DNA of 64,000 bases from Selenomonadaceae bacterium (GTDB lineage Bacteria; Bacillota; Negativicutes; Selenomonadales; Selenomonadaceae), in NCBI GenBank assembly GCA_029338835.1, contig JAQYBD010000098.1, forward strand, positions 33,531-97,530, read 5' to 3'. A program made the position numbers and the translations under genes. This document shows, piece after piece, positions 18,653-26,615 of the stretch (position 1 is the first letter of the stretch; each line of letters starts with the position of its first letter). The notes beneath the pieces were generated by a model, which ran no database searches, was not told the DNA's origin, and worked only from the letters and a program-made list of their open reading frames with translations.

Positions 18653-19788
18653 GATTCAACCTCAGATGTGAAGGCTTCCTCGCCCGTGACCTCGACCTCA
18701 TTCATGTTCGCATCGAGTACTTCATCCGCGGCCTGGGACTCGCTCTTGATATCGATCTTCCAGCCCGTGAGCTTGGCGGCGAGGCGCGCATTCTGGCCTT
18801 CCTTGCCAATGGCCAGCGACAGCTGGTAATCTGGAACCACGACGCGGGAAACCTTCTCAGCTTCATTGATGGCCACGGAAACGACCTTGGCCGGACTCAG
18901 TGCATTGGCGATGAACTTGGCCGGGTCAGCATTCCACTTGACGATATCGATTTTCTCGCTGCCGAGTTCCTCGACGATGCCCTGTACGCGCATGCCGCGA
19001 TGACCGACGCAGGAGCCGACTGGATCGACCGATGGTTCACTGGAATAAACGGCGATCTTCGAGCGGTTGCCCGGCTCGCGAGCCACGGATTTGATCTCGA
19101 CGATGCCCTCATGGATTTCCGGTACTTCAAGCTCAAAGAGACGCTTGAGGAGACCCGGATGCGTGCGCGATACGACAATCTGCGGTCCCTTGTTCGTCTT
19201 CTTGACTTCGACCACATACGCCTTGATGCGGTCGTTATAGTTATACGTCTCACCCGGGATCTGCTCTGCCGGCGTCAGCACGGCTTCCGTCTTGCCGAGA
19301 TCGATATAAACATTGTGATTCTCGACACGCTGGACAAGACCCGTCAGGATATCGCCCTCCCGGCTCATGAATTCTTCATAGATGATGCCGCGCTCAGCTT
19401 CACGGATACGCTGGACAACGACCTGCTTGGCCGTCTGTGCAGCGATGCGGCCGAAATTGGCCGGCGTCACTTCGATCTCGATGACATCGCCCACTTCGTA
19501 ATCCGGCTTGATGGTGCGAGCCTGTGCGAGCGAGATCTCCGTGACCTCATCCTCAGGATCCTCCACTACCGTCTTGATTGCATAGACATGGTAATGACCC
19601 GTCTCGCGGGAAAGGGTAACGCGAACATTCTGCGCCGAGCCGAAATTGCGTTTGTACGCGGAAATCAGCGCCGCTTCAATGGCCTCGAACAGGACTTCTT
19701 CATCGATGCCTTTCTCCTTGCCAAGCTCCCGCAGCGTTGTCAGGAATTCCTGACCATTGTCTTTTACCTTTGTCGTCTTTCTTGCCAA
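18649..19788 (-). CDS. nusA: Transcription termination/antitermination factor NusA
   Basis: Binds RNA polymerase and modulates pausing and intrinsic termination. The 379 residues hold the N-terminal polymerase-binding domain, S1 (GDILTGLVQRVENHNVYIDL), and KH1-KH2 (DPVGSCVGHRGMRVQ; LAIGKEGQNARLAAKLTGW). The acidic repeats of enterobacterial NusA are missing, as in Bacillota. Start is TTG 19788, 10 nt after GGGAGG; a nearby ATG is out of frame. A weak start codon may limit NusA synthesis. Confidence 0.97.
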   Translation of the reverse strand: MARKTTKVKDNGQEFLTTLRELGKEKGIDEEVLFEAIEAALISAYKRNFGSAQNVRVTLSRETGHYHVYAIKTVVEDPEDEVTEISLAQARTIKPDYEVGDVIEIEVTPANFGRIAAQTAKQVVVQRIREAERGIIYEEFMSREGDILTGLVQRVENHNVYIDLGKTEAVLTPAEQIPGETYNYNDRIKAYVVEVKKTNKGPQIVVSRTHPGLLKRLFELEVPEIHEGIVEIKSVAREPGNRSKIAVYSSEPSVDPVGSCVGHRGMRVQGIVEELGSEKIDIVKWNADPAKFIANALSPAKVVSVAINEAEKVSRVVVPDYQLSLAIGKEGQNARLAAKLTGWKIDIKSESQAADEVLDANMNEVEVTGEEAFTSEVES

Positions 19789-19831
19789 AATACATATCCT
19801 CCCAATAAAACGGGGCTAAGCCCCCATATGA

Positions 19832-20284
19832 TCAAAAATCAATGTGCAGGCGCACCTGTGCTGCATCCTTGAGCGGCAGCTTCTCGCTGCCGTCGAGTTC
19901 GATGTTCTCGCCGTCAAACCCCGTGAGGACACCGGTGAGGCGCTTCTTGCCAGCACGCGGTGCAAAGAGCGTGATATCGACAGCCTTGCCCTGCTCACGC
20001 ACGAAGTCGCGCGGCTTGCGGAGTACGCGGTCGATGCCTGGCGAAGAAACCTCCAGGATATAACTGTCGGCAATGACATTCTTGTCGTCGAGTTCAGCCT
20101 CCAGCTTTTCGCTGAGTTCTTGGCAATCCTCGATATCAATGCCGCCCTCTTTATCAATATATACGCGCAGATACCAGTCGTGTTCCTTGACGTATTCCAC
20201 GTCTACGAGTTCAATGACATCCTGGCCGGCCAGGAGTCCCTGTGCGATCGCCTCTACGGCTTCTTCAATCTGCTGTTTTGCCAT
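19832..20284 (-). CDS. rimP: Ribosome maturation factor RimP
   Basis: 30S assembly factor. The 150 residues have LVDVEYVKEHDWYLRVYIDKEGG and EVSSPGIDRVLRKPRDF, diagnostic of RimP. ATG 20284 has GGGGGTGG upstream. It is first gene of the rimP-nusA-rnpM-ylxQ-infB-rbfA-nrnA-truB-ribF run. Confidence 0.95.
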   Translation of the reverse strand: MAKQQIEEAVEAIAQGLLAGQDVIELVDVEYVKEHDWYLRVYIDKEGGIDIEDCQELSEKLEAELDDKNVIADSYILEVSSPGIDRVLRKPRDFVREQGKAVDITLFAPRAGKKRLTGVLTGFDGENIELDGSEKLPLKDAAQVRLHIDF

Positions 20285-20355
20285 ACATCCACCCCCAAGT
20301 GATTCGCTTGTTCCTTCTCCTGCACCGCGCCAGCTGACATCAGCACATAAGATTA

Positions 20356-20379
20356 AAGAGTGGGTTCGCACCCACTCTT
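20356..20379 (-). terminator. Attenuator-like hairpin in the rimP leader
   Basis: AAGAGTGGGT and ACCCACTCTT form a perfect 10-bp stem with a 4-nt loop; on the minus strand it runs into TTTAATCTT. It begins about 20 nt after the predicted rimP start site and 72 nt before rimP. It is therefore inside the leader rather than at the end of polC. Confidence 0.6.
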
Positions 20380-20407
20380 CATAAAACAACCTTAAATTAA
20401 CTATTCC

Positions 20408-20436
20408 ATTGTACCATGTGCGATAACAGATGTAAA
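20408..20436 (-). promoter_or_regulatory. Promoter of the rimP-nusA-infB operon
   Basis: On the minus strand TTTACA (complement of 20431-20436), a 17-nt spacer and TACAAT (complement of 20408-20413). Predicted start is near 20401. Confidence 0.75.
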
Positions 20437-20497
20437 TAGCCCTGCCATAAAAATTAAGATGTCTTTGCCAGGCAAGGTCAGGGATTCTCGCTTCATT

Positions 20498-23400
20498 TCA
20501 GACAAAAAGCTCAATCTGGTCGCTTTCGCTCATGCCGTCAAGGCAGCCATGCTGACGCAGGATCTCGATGTTCGTCTTCGAGATACCCGAACGGCGGCGC
20601 AGATCCTCAATGGACGTGAACATGCCGTCCTTGCGGGCTTCGACAATGCTCTGAGCAGCCTTCGTCCCCATGCCGGAAAGCGAAGCAAGCGGCGGCAGCA
20701 GAGAATTTTCGAGAATGATGAATTTCTCGGCATCGGAGCGGTAAAGATCCACATACTCGCAGCCAAAACCGCGCAAATAAAGCTCCCAGGCCAGCTGCAG
20801 GACGATGAGCGTCGCATTCTGCTTAGCATCGAGCTTCTTTTCCTTCGCGATGGTCTCGAGTTCCTGGATCTGCTGTCCGACATAATCCTGGCCGCGCGCC
20901 ACGACGTTGGCATCAAATTCAGCGGCACGGATGGAAAAATACGCCGCATAGTACGCAAGCGGGTAATGCACCTTGCAGAAGGCGATGCGGTACGCCATCA
21001 TGACATACGCGGTCGCATGAGCGCGCGGGAAAAGATACTTGATCTTCTGGCACGACTCGATAAACCATTCGGGAATGTTGCCCTTGCGCAGCTTCTCAAC
21101 GACCTCAGGGGCAATGCCCTTGCCCTTGCGGACCTTTTCCATCGTCTTGAAGGAAAGCAGCGGATCGATGCCCTGATGGATGAGATACATCATGATATCA
21201 TCACGAGCCGAGATGGCATTCTTGATCGTACACTGACCGCTGCGGATGAGATCCTGCGCATTGCCGAGCCATACGTCCGTGCCATGAGAAAAGCCGGAGA
21301 TGCGCACGAGATCCGAAAAAACGTCAGGATGCGTGTCATCGATCATCTGGCGCGTAAAAGGCGTGCGGAACTCAGGAATGCCGAAGGTCCCGCTGGTCGC
21401 GCCCAGTTCCTCAGGCGTGACGCCGAGAGCCGTCGTCGAATTGAAGATGGACATCGTGGCTGGATCATCGAAAGGGATGGTCTTCGGGTCGCGATGCGTG
21501 AGGTCTTCGAGCATCTTGATGACCGTCGGATCATCGTGTCCGAGGATATCGAGCTTGACGAGACGGCTGCTGATGGAATGATAATCGAAATGGGTCGTGA
21601 TCGTGCCGCAGTTCATGTCATTGGCCGGATGCTGGATGGGCGTGAAGAAATGCACATCCATATCGCGCGGCACGACCATGATGCCGGCCGGATGCTGGCC
21701 CGTCGTCGATTTCACGCCCATGCAGCCGTGTGCGAGCTTGTCAATGTAAGAAATGTGCTTCTTGACGCCCTTTTCCTCAAAGAATTTCTTGACATAACCA
21801 AAGGCTGTCTTATCCGCAACCGTTTGGATGGAGCCCGCCCGGTAGACATTATCTTTGCCGAAGAGGACTTCCGTATACTTATGCGCGACCGGCTGGTACG
21901 TGCCGGAGAAGTTCAGGTCGATATCCGGGACCTTGTCGCCGTCAAATCCCAGGAAGACAGCAAACGGGATATCGTGGCCATCTTTGATGAGCGGCGTACC
22001 GCAAACGGGGCAGGTCTTATCCGGCAAGTCATAGCCACAGCCATACGAGCCGTCCGTGATGAACTTGCTGTACTGGCAATGCGGGCAGCGCCAGTGCGGT
22101 GGCAGCGGGTTGACCTCCGTGATGCCAGTCATCGTCGCAATGAAGGAGGAGCCGACGGATCCACGCGAGCCGACGAGGTAGCCATCGTCGTTTGATTTCT
22201 TTACCAGGCGCTGTGCGATGAGATAGAGGACAGAGAAGCCATGGCCGATGATAGGCTTGAGTTCCTGCTGCAAACGGTCTTCGACGATTTTTGGCAGATT
22301 CTCGCCGTAAAGCTCACGTGCCTTGCGGTACGACATCGAGCGGATCTCCTCATCCGCCCCCGGGATCTGCGGCGAATAAAGGTCATCCGGGATGGGCTTG
22401 AAACGCTCAATCTGATCCGCAATCCTGCGCGGATTCGTGACAACGGCTTCATAGGCCGCCTCTTCACCAAGATATGAGAATTCCGCGAGCATCTCCTCGG
22501 TCGTGCGCAGGTAAAGCGGCGGCTGCTGCTCGGCATCGTCAAACCCTTTGCCTTTCATGAGGATGGCTCGGTAAATCCTGTCCTCCGGATTGAGGAAATG
22601 CACGTCGCAGGTGGCGACAAGCGGCTTGCCGAGCTTCTTGGCGAGTTCGGCAATCTTGAGGTTGATCTTGACGAGGTCATCATCCGTCTGGATGTCAGGA
22701 TATTTGTCGCTGCGCTTGAGGAAGTCGTTGTTGTGGATGGGCTGGATCTCAAGATAATCGTAGAAATCCGCAATCTTCAAGAGTTCTTCATCCGTCTGGC
22801 GTTCCTCGATGGCACGGATGAGTTCACCAGCCTCGCAAGCAGAACCGATGAGCAGGCCATCACGATATTCTTCCACGATGCGCTTCGGCAGGCGCGGCTG
22901 GCGATGGAAATACTTGAGGTGTGCGAGCGACACCATCTGATAGAGATTGCGCAGGCCATTGGGATTCTTCGCCAGGAAAATGATATGGTTCGCACGCTTC
23001 TGGTCGCTGTTCTCCTGCACGAGATATCCTTCCATGCCGTAGATAACCTTGATGTCCGTCTTGCAATCCTTGAGCGCTTTGGCAGCATCCGGGAAAGCCT
23101 GCACGACACCGTGATCCGTGACGGCCACAGCCGGCCAGCCCCAGCGGTCAGCTGTCCGGATGAGATCCTTGACGGAAACGACGGCATCCATGCTGCTCAT
23201 CGTCGTATGCGCATGGAGTTCCACGCGCTTGACTTCGGCGTGGTCTTCGCGCAATTTCGCTTCTTTCTTGGCCAGGCTGTCAACAAAGAGTACGTATTCA
23301 TTCATGTACGTGTCGAAGCGGATGGATCCCCGCACGCGCACGCGCATACCTTCTTTGAGTTGTGCCATGATGGCATCATAATCTTCCGGTTCGGCATTCT

Positions 23401-24328
23401 TGCCGCGCTTGGTCTTGAAGAATTTCTTGCAGGCAATGCCGTTCGTATCATCAGCGAGGCAGAACGTCAGGAGCTTCGTACCCGTCTTGAACTCGATGGT
23501 CTTGAGTCCCGAACCAGGGCCTTCGCCAATCGTCCCTTCGAGAATGATATTCTTCATCTCGCCTTCGATCTCATCGATCTTGCGAACCTCTCCCGCAATG
23601 CCACGACCAAAGATCAGGTTGCCCGTAGCAGGGATGACGACGGCCCCCGTTGTTGCCGGACGATGCGGTCTTGCTTTTTTCTTCGGAGCAGGTGCGGCAG
23701 TATGCGGATCAGGCTCAGCCTGCTTTTCCTCCGCATGGTGCTGGCGTTCTTTGCGCACGGCAGCGCGATACTCCTGCGTATTGAAGCAGTCATCCACTTC
23801 AAGGTTCTGCAGGACTTCCTCACTCGCATTGCACTCGATGCGGCAGCGGTAGCCGAGCATCCGCTCCACGATTTGCCCCATGACATGCGTCACGGCATGA
23901 GCGCGCATGATCTCGCCGCCTAGCTCGCCAGGTACATCGATGAGGACGTGGCTGCCATCCACCGTATATTTCGAGCGTTTCAAAAGCTCGTACACCGTCG
24001 GATTCCCCTCCGCCGTCTCGTAGACCAGCTTGGGCCAGATCTTGTTGATGGCATCTTCTACGTTGACGACATCCTGATAAAAGATGACCTTTGCCAGCTG
24101 GCATTTCTTCTCGATCTGACGAGCCGCCTCCTGCAAAAGAGCATCTGGGATGAGGAGCTGTGAGGTAAGAGCGATTTCCCATGTACTCGTATGCGGCGAA
24201 ACCTCCACGTGACGGATGGTACAAGCCTTCAAGAGTTCCTTCTGCCCATCGGTAAGCCTCATGCCCTGGACGAGCTGCCAGAACATATTATCCTGGCTGG
24301 GAACAATCCGATACTTCTGCATGAACAT
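20498..24328 (-). CDS. polC: DNA polymerase III alpha subunit PolC, without exonuclease domain
   Basis: Replicative polymerase of Bacillota. The 1276-residue protein has an N-terminal domain, an OB fold (about 250-360), a PHP domain (from His372: HAHTTMSSMD) and a zinc cluster (CPHCQYSKF, then CPVCGTPL). The palm motif DKVPDIDLNFSG, fingers and C-terminal helix-hairpin region follow. Standard PolC is about 1440 residues because a DEDDh exonuclease is inserted in PHP. Here PHP Glu433 (GMEGYLV) is followed only 15 residues later by PHP His448 (NHIIFLA), and no FDxETTG or HxAxxD motif occurs. All expected PHP metal ligands are present. ATG 24328 fits AAAGGA 6 nt upstream. Confidence 0.95.
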   Translation of the reverse strand: MFMQKYRIVPSQDNMFWQLVQGMRLTDGQKELLKACTIRHVEVSPHTSTWEIALTSQLLIPDALLQEAARQIEKKCQLAKVIFYQDVVNVEDAINKIWPKLVYETAEGNPTVYELLKRSKYTVDGSHVLIDVPGELGGEIMRAHAVTHVMGQIVERMLGYRCRIECNASEEVLQNLEVDDCFNTQEYRAAVRKERQHHAEEKQAEPDPHTAAPAPKKKARPHRPATTGAVVIPATGNLIFGRGIAGEVRKIDEIEGEMKNIILEGTIGEGPGSGLKTIEFKTGTKLLTFCLADDTNGIACKKFFKTKRGKNAEPEDYDAIMAQLKEGMRVRVRGSIRFDTYMNEYVLFVDSLAKKEAKLREDHAEVKRVELHAHTTMSSMDAVVSVKDLIRTADRWGWPAVAVTDHGVVQAFPDAAKALKDCKTDIKVIYGMEGYLVQENSDQKRANHIIFLAKNPNGLRNLYQMVSLAHLKYFHRQPRLPKRIVEEYRDGLLIGSACEAGELIRAIEERQTDEELLKIADFYDYLEIQPIHNNDFLKRSDKYPDIQTDDDLVKINLKIAELAKKLGKPLVATCDVHFLNPEDRIYRAILMKGKGFDDAEQQPPLYLRTTEEMLAEFSYLGEEAAYEAVVTNPRRIADQIERFKPIPDDLYSPQIPGADEEIRSMSYRKARELYGENLPKIVEDRLQQELKPIIGHGFSVLYLIAQRLVKKSNDDGYLVGSRGSVGSSFIATMTGITEVNPLPPHWRCPHCQYSKFITDGSYGCGYDLPDKTCPVCGTPLIKDGHDIPFAVFLGFDGDKVPDIDLNFSGTYQPVAHKYTEVLFGKDNVYRAGSIQTVADKTAFGYVKKFFEEKGVKKHISYIDKLAHGCMGVKSTTGQHPAGIMVVPRDMDVHFFTPIQHPANDMNCGTITTHFDYHSISSRLVKLDILGHDDPTVIKMLEDLTHRDPKTIPFDDPATMSIFNSTTALGVTPEELGATSGTFGIPEFRTPFTRQMIDDTHPDVFSDLVRISGFSHGTDVWLGNAQDLIRSGQCTIKNAISARDDIMMYLIHQGIDPLLSFKTMEKVRKGKGIAPEVVEKLRKGNIPEWFIESCQKIKYLFPRAHATAYVMMAYRIAFCKVHYPLAYYAAYFSIRAAEFDANVVARGQDYVGQQIQELETIAKEKKLDAKQNATLIVLQLAWELYLRGFGCEYVDLYRSDAEKFIILENSLLPPLASLSGMGTKAAQSIVEARKDGMFTSIEDLRRRSGISKTNIEILRQHGCLDGMSESDQIELFV

Positions 24329-24365
24329 CTGCCATCCTTTCCGAGTCATTTCAAACTGTTCCTCT

Positions 24366-24371
24366 ATTATA
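24366..24371 (-). promoter_or_regulatory. Likely -10 box of the polC promoter
   Basis: TATAAT on the minus strand, about 40 nt before the polC start and just after the upstream terminator. No good -35 is seen. Confidence 0.4.
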
Positions 24372-24383
24372 TGGCATTCCGCC

Positions 24384-24425
24384 AAAAATAGAAAGAAGAA
24401 GACGAGCGGATATTCCGTCGTCTTC
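24384..24425 (-). terminator. Terminator of the mutM-coaE-slt unit
   Basis: GAAGACGA (complement of 24418-24425) pairs with TCGTCTTC (complement of 24398-24405), followed on the minus strand by TTTCTATTTTTGG. Confidence 0.8.
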
Positions 24426-24430
24426 AGCGA

Positions 24431-25027
24431 TTAGGGGTATAGTTCCCGATATTTTCTTTCATTCATGAGGACGCGCTTGACATATTCGCGCGTCTCCTGA
24501 TACGGGATGGCATCGACATCATGGAAATCCCGCGGCCAGCCGTATTCTAAGATCCAGTCCTGCACATTGCCGCGCCCCGCATTGTACGCTGCCAGAGCCA
24601 GGATATCATTGCCATCAAACTCCTGCTGCAGGGAATGGAGGTACCAGATGCCATAACGGATGTTGCGTTCCGGTTCGTGCAGAGCATCTTCAGAATAAGA
24701 CGCATCATCGAGCTGTCCAGCAATCCAGGCTGCCGTATCCGGCATCAACTGCATGAGACCGACAGCGCCGCGATGCGAATGCACCTCATTCTTGAATTTG
24801 CTCTCCGTCTTGATGACGGCCGCCGCCAGATGAGGATCCACCTGGTAGCGTACGGCATACGTATCGACCATGTCCCGGTATGGGAACGGATAAAGATAAT
24901 TGCGTTGAAAAGGTTCTGAGAAAAAGGCGATGCAGGCAGCGAAAATCAAAGCCAGCACCAAGCCGCCTCCCCAGAAGATACAACTGTGGTGCCGGTGTCC
25001 TGCCCCCTGCTCTTGTTCAAGTGGCAT
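24431..25027 (-). CDS. Lytic transglycosylase (Slt type)
   Basis: Cleaves peptidoglycan glycan strands to 1,6-anhydromuropeptides. The 198-residue protein has an N-terminal hydrophobic anchor (about residues 18-37) and an SLT domain. Its catalytic Glu is in VIKTESKFKNEVHS, followed by GAVGLMQLMPDTA and ALAAYNAGRGNVQDW. The short form fits a membrane-anchored minimal enzyme facing the periplasm. ATG 25027 has GGAGGG upstream and overlaps the end of coaE by 11 nt, so the two are coupled. Confidence 0.92.
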   Translation of the reverse strand: MPLEQEQGAGHRHHSCIFWGGGLVLALIFAACIAFFSEPFQRNYLYPFPYRDMVDTYAVRYQVDPHLAAAVIKTESKFKNEVHSHRGAVGLMQLMPDTAAWIAGQLDDASYSEDALHEPERNIRYGIWYLHSLQQEFDGNDILALAAYNAGRGNVQDWILEYGWPRDFHDVDAIPYQETREYVKRVLMNERKYRELYP

Positions 25028-25616
25028 CAATGCGTTCCCTCCATAAGCGGCGCAAAGCCGCTTTTAAATCTTCTTCCGTACCGCTGTTGTCGACGACGAC
25101 CGTAGCGCGCCGCCGCTTCTCCGCCAGCGGCATCTGCGCGGCAATGCGCGCTTCCGCCTCCATACGGCTGTAGCCATTGCGCACCATCAGTCGCTGCACC
25201 TGGACTTCGTGCGGCAGAGCAATGAGCCACGTCTCATCGGCCAGCCTGTCCCAGCCGGCTTCCAGGAGCAAGGGCACATCGAGCAGCACGGCAGGCGGAT
25301 GCGCGGCCCTGGCCTCCGCGAGCCTGGCCTTGACAGCAGCCAGGATGACGGGATGCGTAAAATCATCGAGCCAGCGGCGTTCCTTTTCATCAGAAAAGAC
25401 GATGCGCCCGATGGCCGGCCGGTCAAGACTGCCATCTGCCCGCAGGATACCGCTCCCGAAATGGCGCACTAAGCCTTCGTAAAGAGCCTGGCCTGGCTGC
25501 TGCAGCCCATGCGCAATGGCATCGGCATCGATATGGAAAGCGCCAAGGCTCCTGAGGATGGCCGCTGCCGTACTCTTGCCGCAGGCGATGCCGCCCGTCA
25601 GTCCAATGATCTTCAT
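25017..25616 (-). CDS. coaE: Dephospho-CoA kinase
   Basis: Last step of CoA synthesis. P-loop GLTGGIACGKST at residue 5 and DADAIAHGLQ at about 31 are diagnostic; 199 residues is normal. Its ATG overlaps the mutM stop (ATGA). CoA supply links functionally to the mutase at the start of the window but no direct regulatory link is seen. Confidence 0.95.
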   Translation of the reverse strand: MKIIGLTGGIACGKSTAAAILRSLGAFHIDADAIAHGLQQPGQALYEGLVRHFGSGILRADGSLDRPAIGRIVFSDEKERRWLDDFTHPVILAAVKARLAEARAAHPPAVLLDVPLLLEAGWDRLADETWLIALPHEVQVQRLMVRNGYSRMEAEARIAAQMPLAEKRRRATVVVDNSGTEEDLKAALRRLWRERIDAT

Positions 25617-26449
25617 GGCATGACCTCCCCTTGGCAGTGCGGGCAGAAATGCGTGCCACGGCCACCCACCACGATTTTCTGTATGGGCGTACCACAGCGC
25701 CTGCAGGGCTGCCCCTCCCGGTCATAGACCCAGAGGTGTTCCTGATGATGTCCCTGCCCGCCGGAGCCATTGCGATAATCGCGAAAAGTCGTACCGCCAT
25801 CGGCAAGGCCCGCGCGCAAGACCACTTCTATGGCCTCCTTGAGGCCTTGCCATTCCTCAATCCGCAGGGAAGAAGCCCGGCGCTGCGGGTGCAGTCCCGC
25901 CACAAAGAGTGCTTCATCCACATAGATATTGCCCAATCCCGCCACACGCTTCTGGTCAAGCAGGAACGGCTTGATCGCTATCGTTGTCCGCTTGGCCTGC
26001 TCCATCAGGGCTTCTGCTGTAAAAGATGGCGTCAAAGGCTCCGGACCGAGCTTGGCAAGGCCTTTGGCTTCAGCAAGCTCATGCGGATAAAGCGCATAGA
26101 GCCGCCCGAACGTCCGCGTATCGCGAAAAACCAGTGCATTGCCGGAAGAAAGCAGGAAGATGACCCGCGTATGTGCGTCCGGCTCAAAGGCCTCCTGCTC
26201 ATAGACGAGGCTGCCCGTCATGCGCAGATGCACGATGAGCGTAAGATCCGCAGACAAGCCGAGGAGCAGGTATTTGCCGCGCCGACGGACATGGAGGATT
26301 GTCGCGTCCTGCAGGCGTGCAGTAAACTCCTCCGTCGCAGGATACGCGATTTGCCGCGGCAGCAGCACCTGCGTCTTCACGATGCGCTGCCCAGCCAGCA
26401 CAGGCGCAAGATACCTTCGTATCGTTTCCACTTCCGGCAGTTCCGGCAT
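25613..26449 (-). CDS. mutM: Formamidopyrimidine-DNA glycosylase
   Basis: Base-excision repair of 8-oxoguanine and Fapy lesions with AP lyase activity. ATG 26449 yields the obligatory MPELPEVE N-terminus whose Pro2 is the nucleophile, with AGGAG 8 nt upstream. The H2TH region GLGNIYVDEALF and the C-terminal zinc finger (CRRCGTPIQK ... CPHCQ) are intact. 278 residues. It lies between polA and coaE as in many Bacillota. Confidence 0.96.
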   Translation of the reverse strand: MPELPEVETIRRYLAPVLAGQRIVKTQVLLPRQIAYPATEEFTARLQDATILHVRRRGKYLLLGLSADLTLIVHLRMTGSLVYEQEAFEPDAHTRVIFLLSSGNALVFRDTRTFGRLYALYPHELAEAKGLAKLGPEPLTPSFTAEALMEQAKRTTIAIKPFLLDQKRVAGLGNIYVDEALFVAGLHPQRRASSLRIEEWQGLKEAIEVVLRAGLADGGTTFRDYRNGSGGQGHHQEHLWVYDREGQPCRRCGTPIQKIVVGGRGTHFCPHCQGEVMP

Positions 26450-26615
26450 ATCACTCACTCCTCTCGCCTGCTTGAGAAATCACTCATCTATTATATAAAG
26501 TCAGCACACATCCCGCAACGCTTTTCGCGGGAATGTATGGAGATCATCCATCTGCCTCATCCGCCTCGCCGACCCGGCATCTTCAAAAGTTCTTGAGGAA
26601 GGCTGTGCTGTCCCG

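Noticed and set aside
20459..22195. Plus-strand open frame opposite polC
   Set aside because: Antisense shadow, no motif.
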